Positions 63,705-64,000 of a stretch of 64,000 nucleotides of DNA are shown piece by piece (positions within the stretch are counted from its first letter, which is position 1; each line of letters starts with the position of its first letter). The notes under the pieces were generated by a model, which saw nothing but the letters and a program-made list of their open reading frames with translations, was not told the DNA's origin and made no database searches. A program made the position numbers and the translations under genes. The stretch comes from Limnephilus marmoratus (taxonomy: Eukaryota; Arthropoda; Insecta; Trichoptera; Limnephilidae). Location of the stretch: the NCBI GenBank assembly GCA_917880885.1, contig OU862927.1, positions 18,493,450-18,557,449 on the forward strand, written 5' to 3'.

Positions 63705-64000
63705 TAAATGAAGAGAATATTAGCGAAACTCAATCGAAAATCTGGAGACAGAAAAATCATATGATATTACAGCCAATAATATGTGCATTAAGAAAATGAA
63801 GATAATGTTGGTAGTTCTTAGTCGAAGTATGATACAGTTAAAAGGGACCGAATTGAATATAGACACCTTAGCTCGGTTAGTAGAGCATTTGCCATGTAAG
63901 CAAAGGGTCCTGGGTTCAAGTCCCAGAGGTGCCAATATCTTTTTCTGATTTTTCTGTCTCCAGATTTTCGATTGAGTTCGCTTATATTGTCTTCATTTAA
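63705..64000. mobile_element. tRNA-bearing foldback element, type T1, compact copy
   Basis: About 55-bp inverted ends: left TAAATGAAGAGAATATTAGC, AACTCAATCGAAAATCTGG, AGACAGAAAAATCA (63705-63758); right the complement at 63946-64000, up to the window edge. The tRNA-like unit lies next to the right arm; the left arm has none. Inserted in family C. Confidence 0.88.
63862..63934 (+). tRNA. tRNA-Thr(UGU)-like cloverleaf, probable pseudo-tRNA
   Basis: 73 nt with discriminator A: acceptor GACACCT/AGGTGCC (one A-C mismatch), D-arm GCTC-GGTTAGTA-GAGC, anticodon arm TTTGC/GCAAA with loop CATGTAA, variable GGGTC, T-arm CTGGG-TTCAAGT-CCCAG. Pol III A and B boxes are intact. The anticodon position reads TGT (Thr) but position 33 is A instead of U, which would be very unusual for a working tRNA. 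It lies inside a T1 foldback element, and the antisense strand gives the spurious frame MAPLGLEPRTLCL. Confidence 0.65.

Noticed and set aside
63720..63935. Frame beginning MAPLGLEPRTLCL
   Set aside because: Antisense of the tRNA-like unit; such frames are a known kind of false protein.

Overview
This looks like a gene-poor, AT-rich, repeat-dense stretch of an arthropod genome, most likely an insect. The evidence is the set of transposon families (Penelope-like, RTE-like, CR1/Jockey-like and R2-like retroelements, Helitrons, mariner, pogo, hAT, TTAA-flanked MITEs, tRNA-derived SINEs) and repeated TTAGG, the insect telomere pentamer, at the centre of one MITE family. The order cannot be fixed from the sequence. 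I see no intact host protein-coding gene. Almost every recognisable coding stretch is a 5'-truncated or frameshifted transposon fragment. One 123-codon reading frame near 44 kb is unassigned and may be a gag-like remnant. Layout: 0-5 kb has a Penelope-like GIY-YIG fragment, an RTE-like LINE with a 10-bp target duplication, a short LINE tail with a 14-bp duplication, a solo LTR (5-bp duplication) inside a family B repeat, an R2-like zinc-knuckle fragment and a second Penelope 3' end. 5-9 kb has two Helitrons in opposite orientation (one with a helicase Walker A remnant, its ends fixed by the repeat it split) and a three-level nest: foldback element > pogo-like transposon > long-TIR MITE. 10.8-14.2 kb is a large inverted-repeat composite and a nested MITE. 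14.4-22 kb carries LINE ends, a tRNA-bearing foldback element, a TTAA MITE, Helitrons and a palindrome with a hammerhead-like motif. 22-28.8 kb holds SINE-like families A and B, a 17-bp satellite and a TTAA MITE inside a tRNA-like sequence. 29-33.8 kb has two copies of a hAT-like MITE packed with one motif in opposed orientation, plus another tRNA foldback element. 34.2-39.2 kb has a hAT inside a hAT (both 8-bp duplications intact), a Jockey-like LINE and a broken mariner. 39-50 kb is mainly families A, B, C, E and L plus unassigned DNA. 50-57 kb has Helitrons, a tRNA foldback element carrying a ~50-bp tandem array split by a LINE, and a LINE-LINE-SINE chimera. 57-64 kb has a 4-bp microsatellite inside a family B copy, a Penelope 3' half with the best hammerhead motif, and two more tRNA foldback elements. 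The two most notable patterns are: (1) foldback elements of three sequence-unrelated types (T1, T2, T3), each built around a different tRNA-like cloverleaf whose T-arm and acceptor lie inside the terminal inverted repeats and whose anticodon loop lacks the universal U33; and (2) hammerhead-ribozyme-like motifs at several Penelope-type 3' ends, the one at 61.44 kb having all three helices. Because many insertions interrupt other repeats, the window also gives a relative order of transposon activity.
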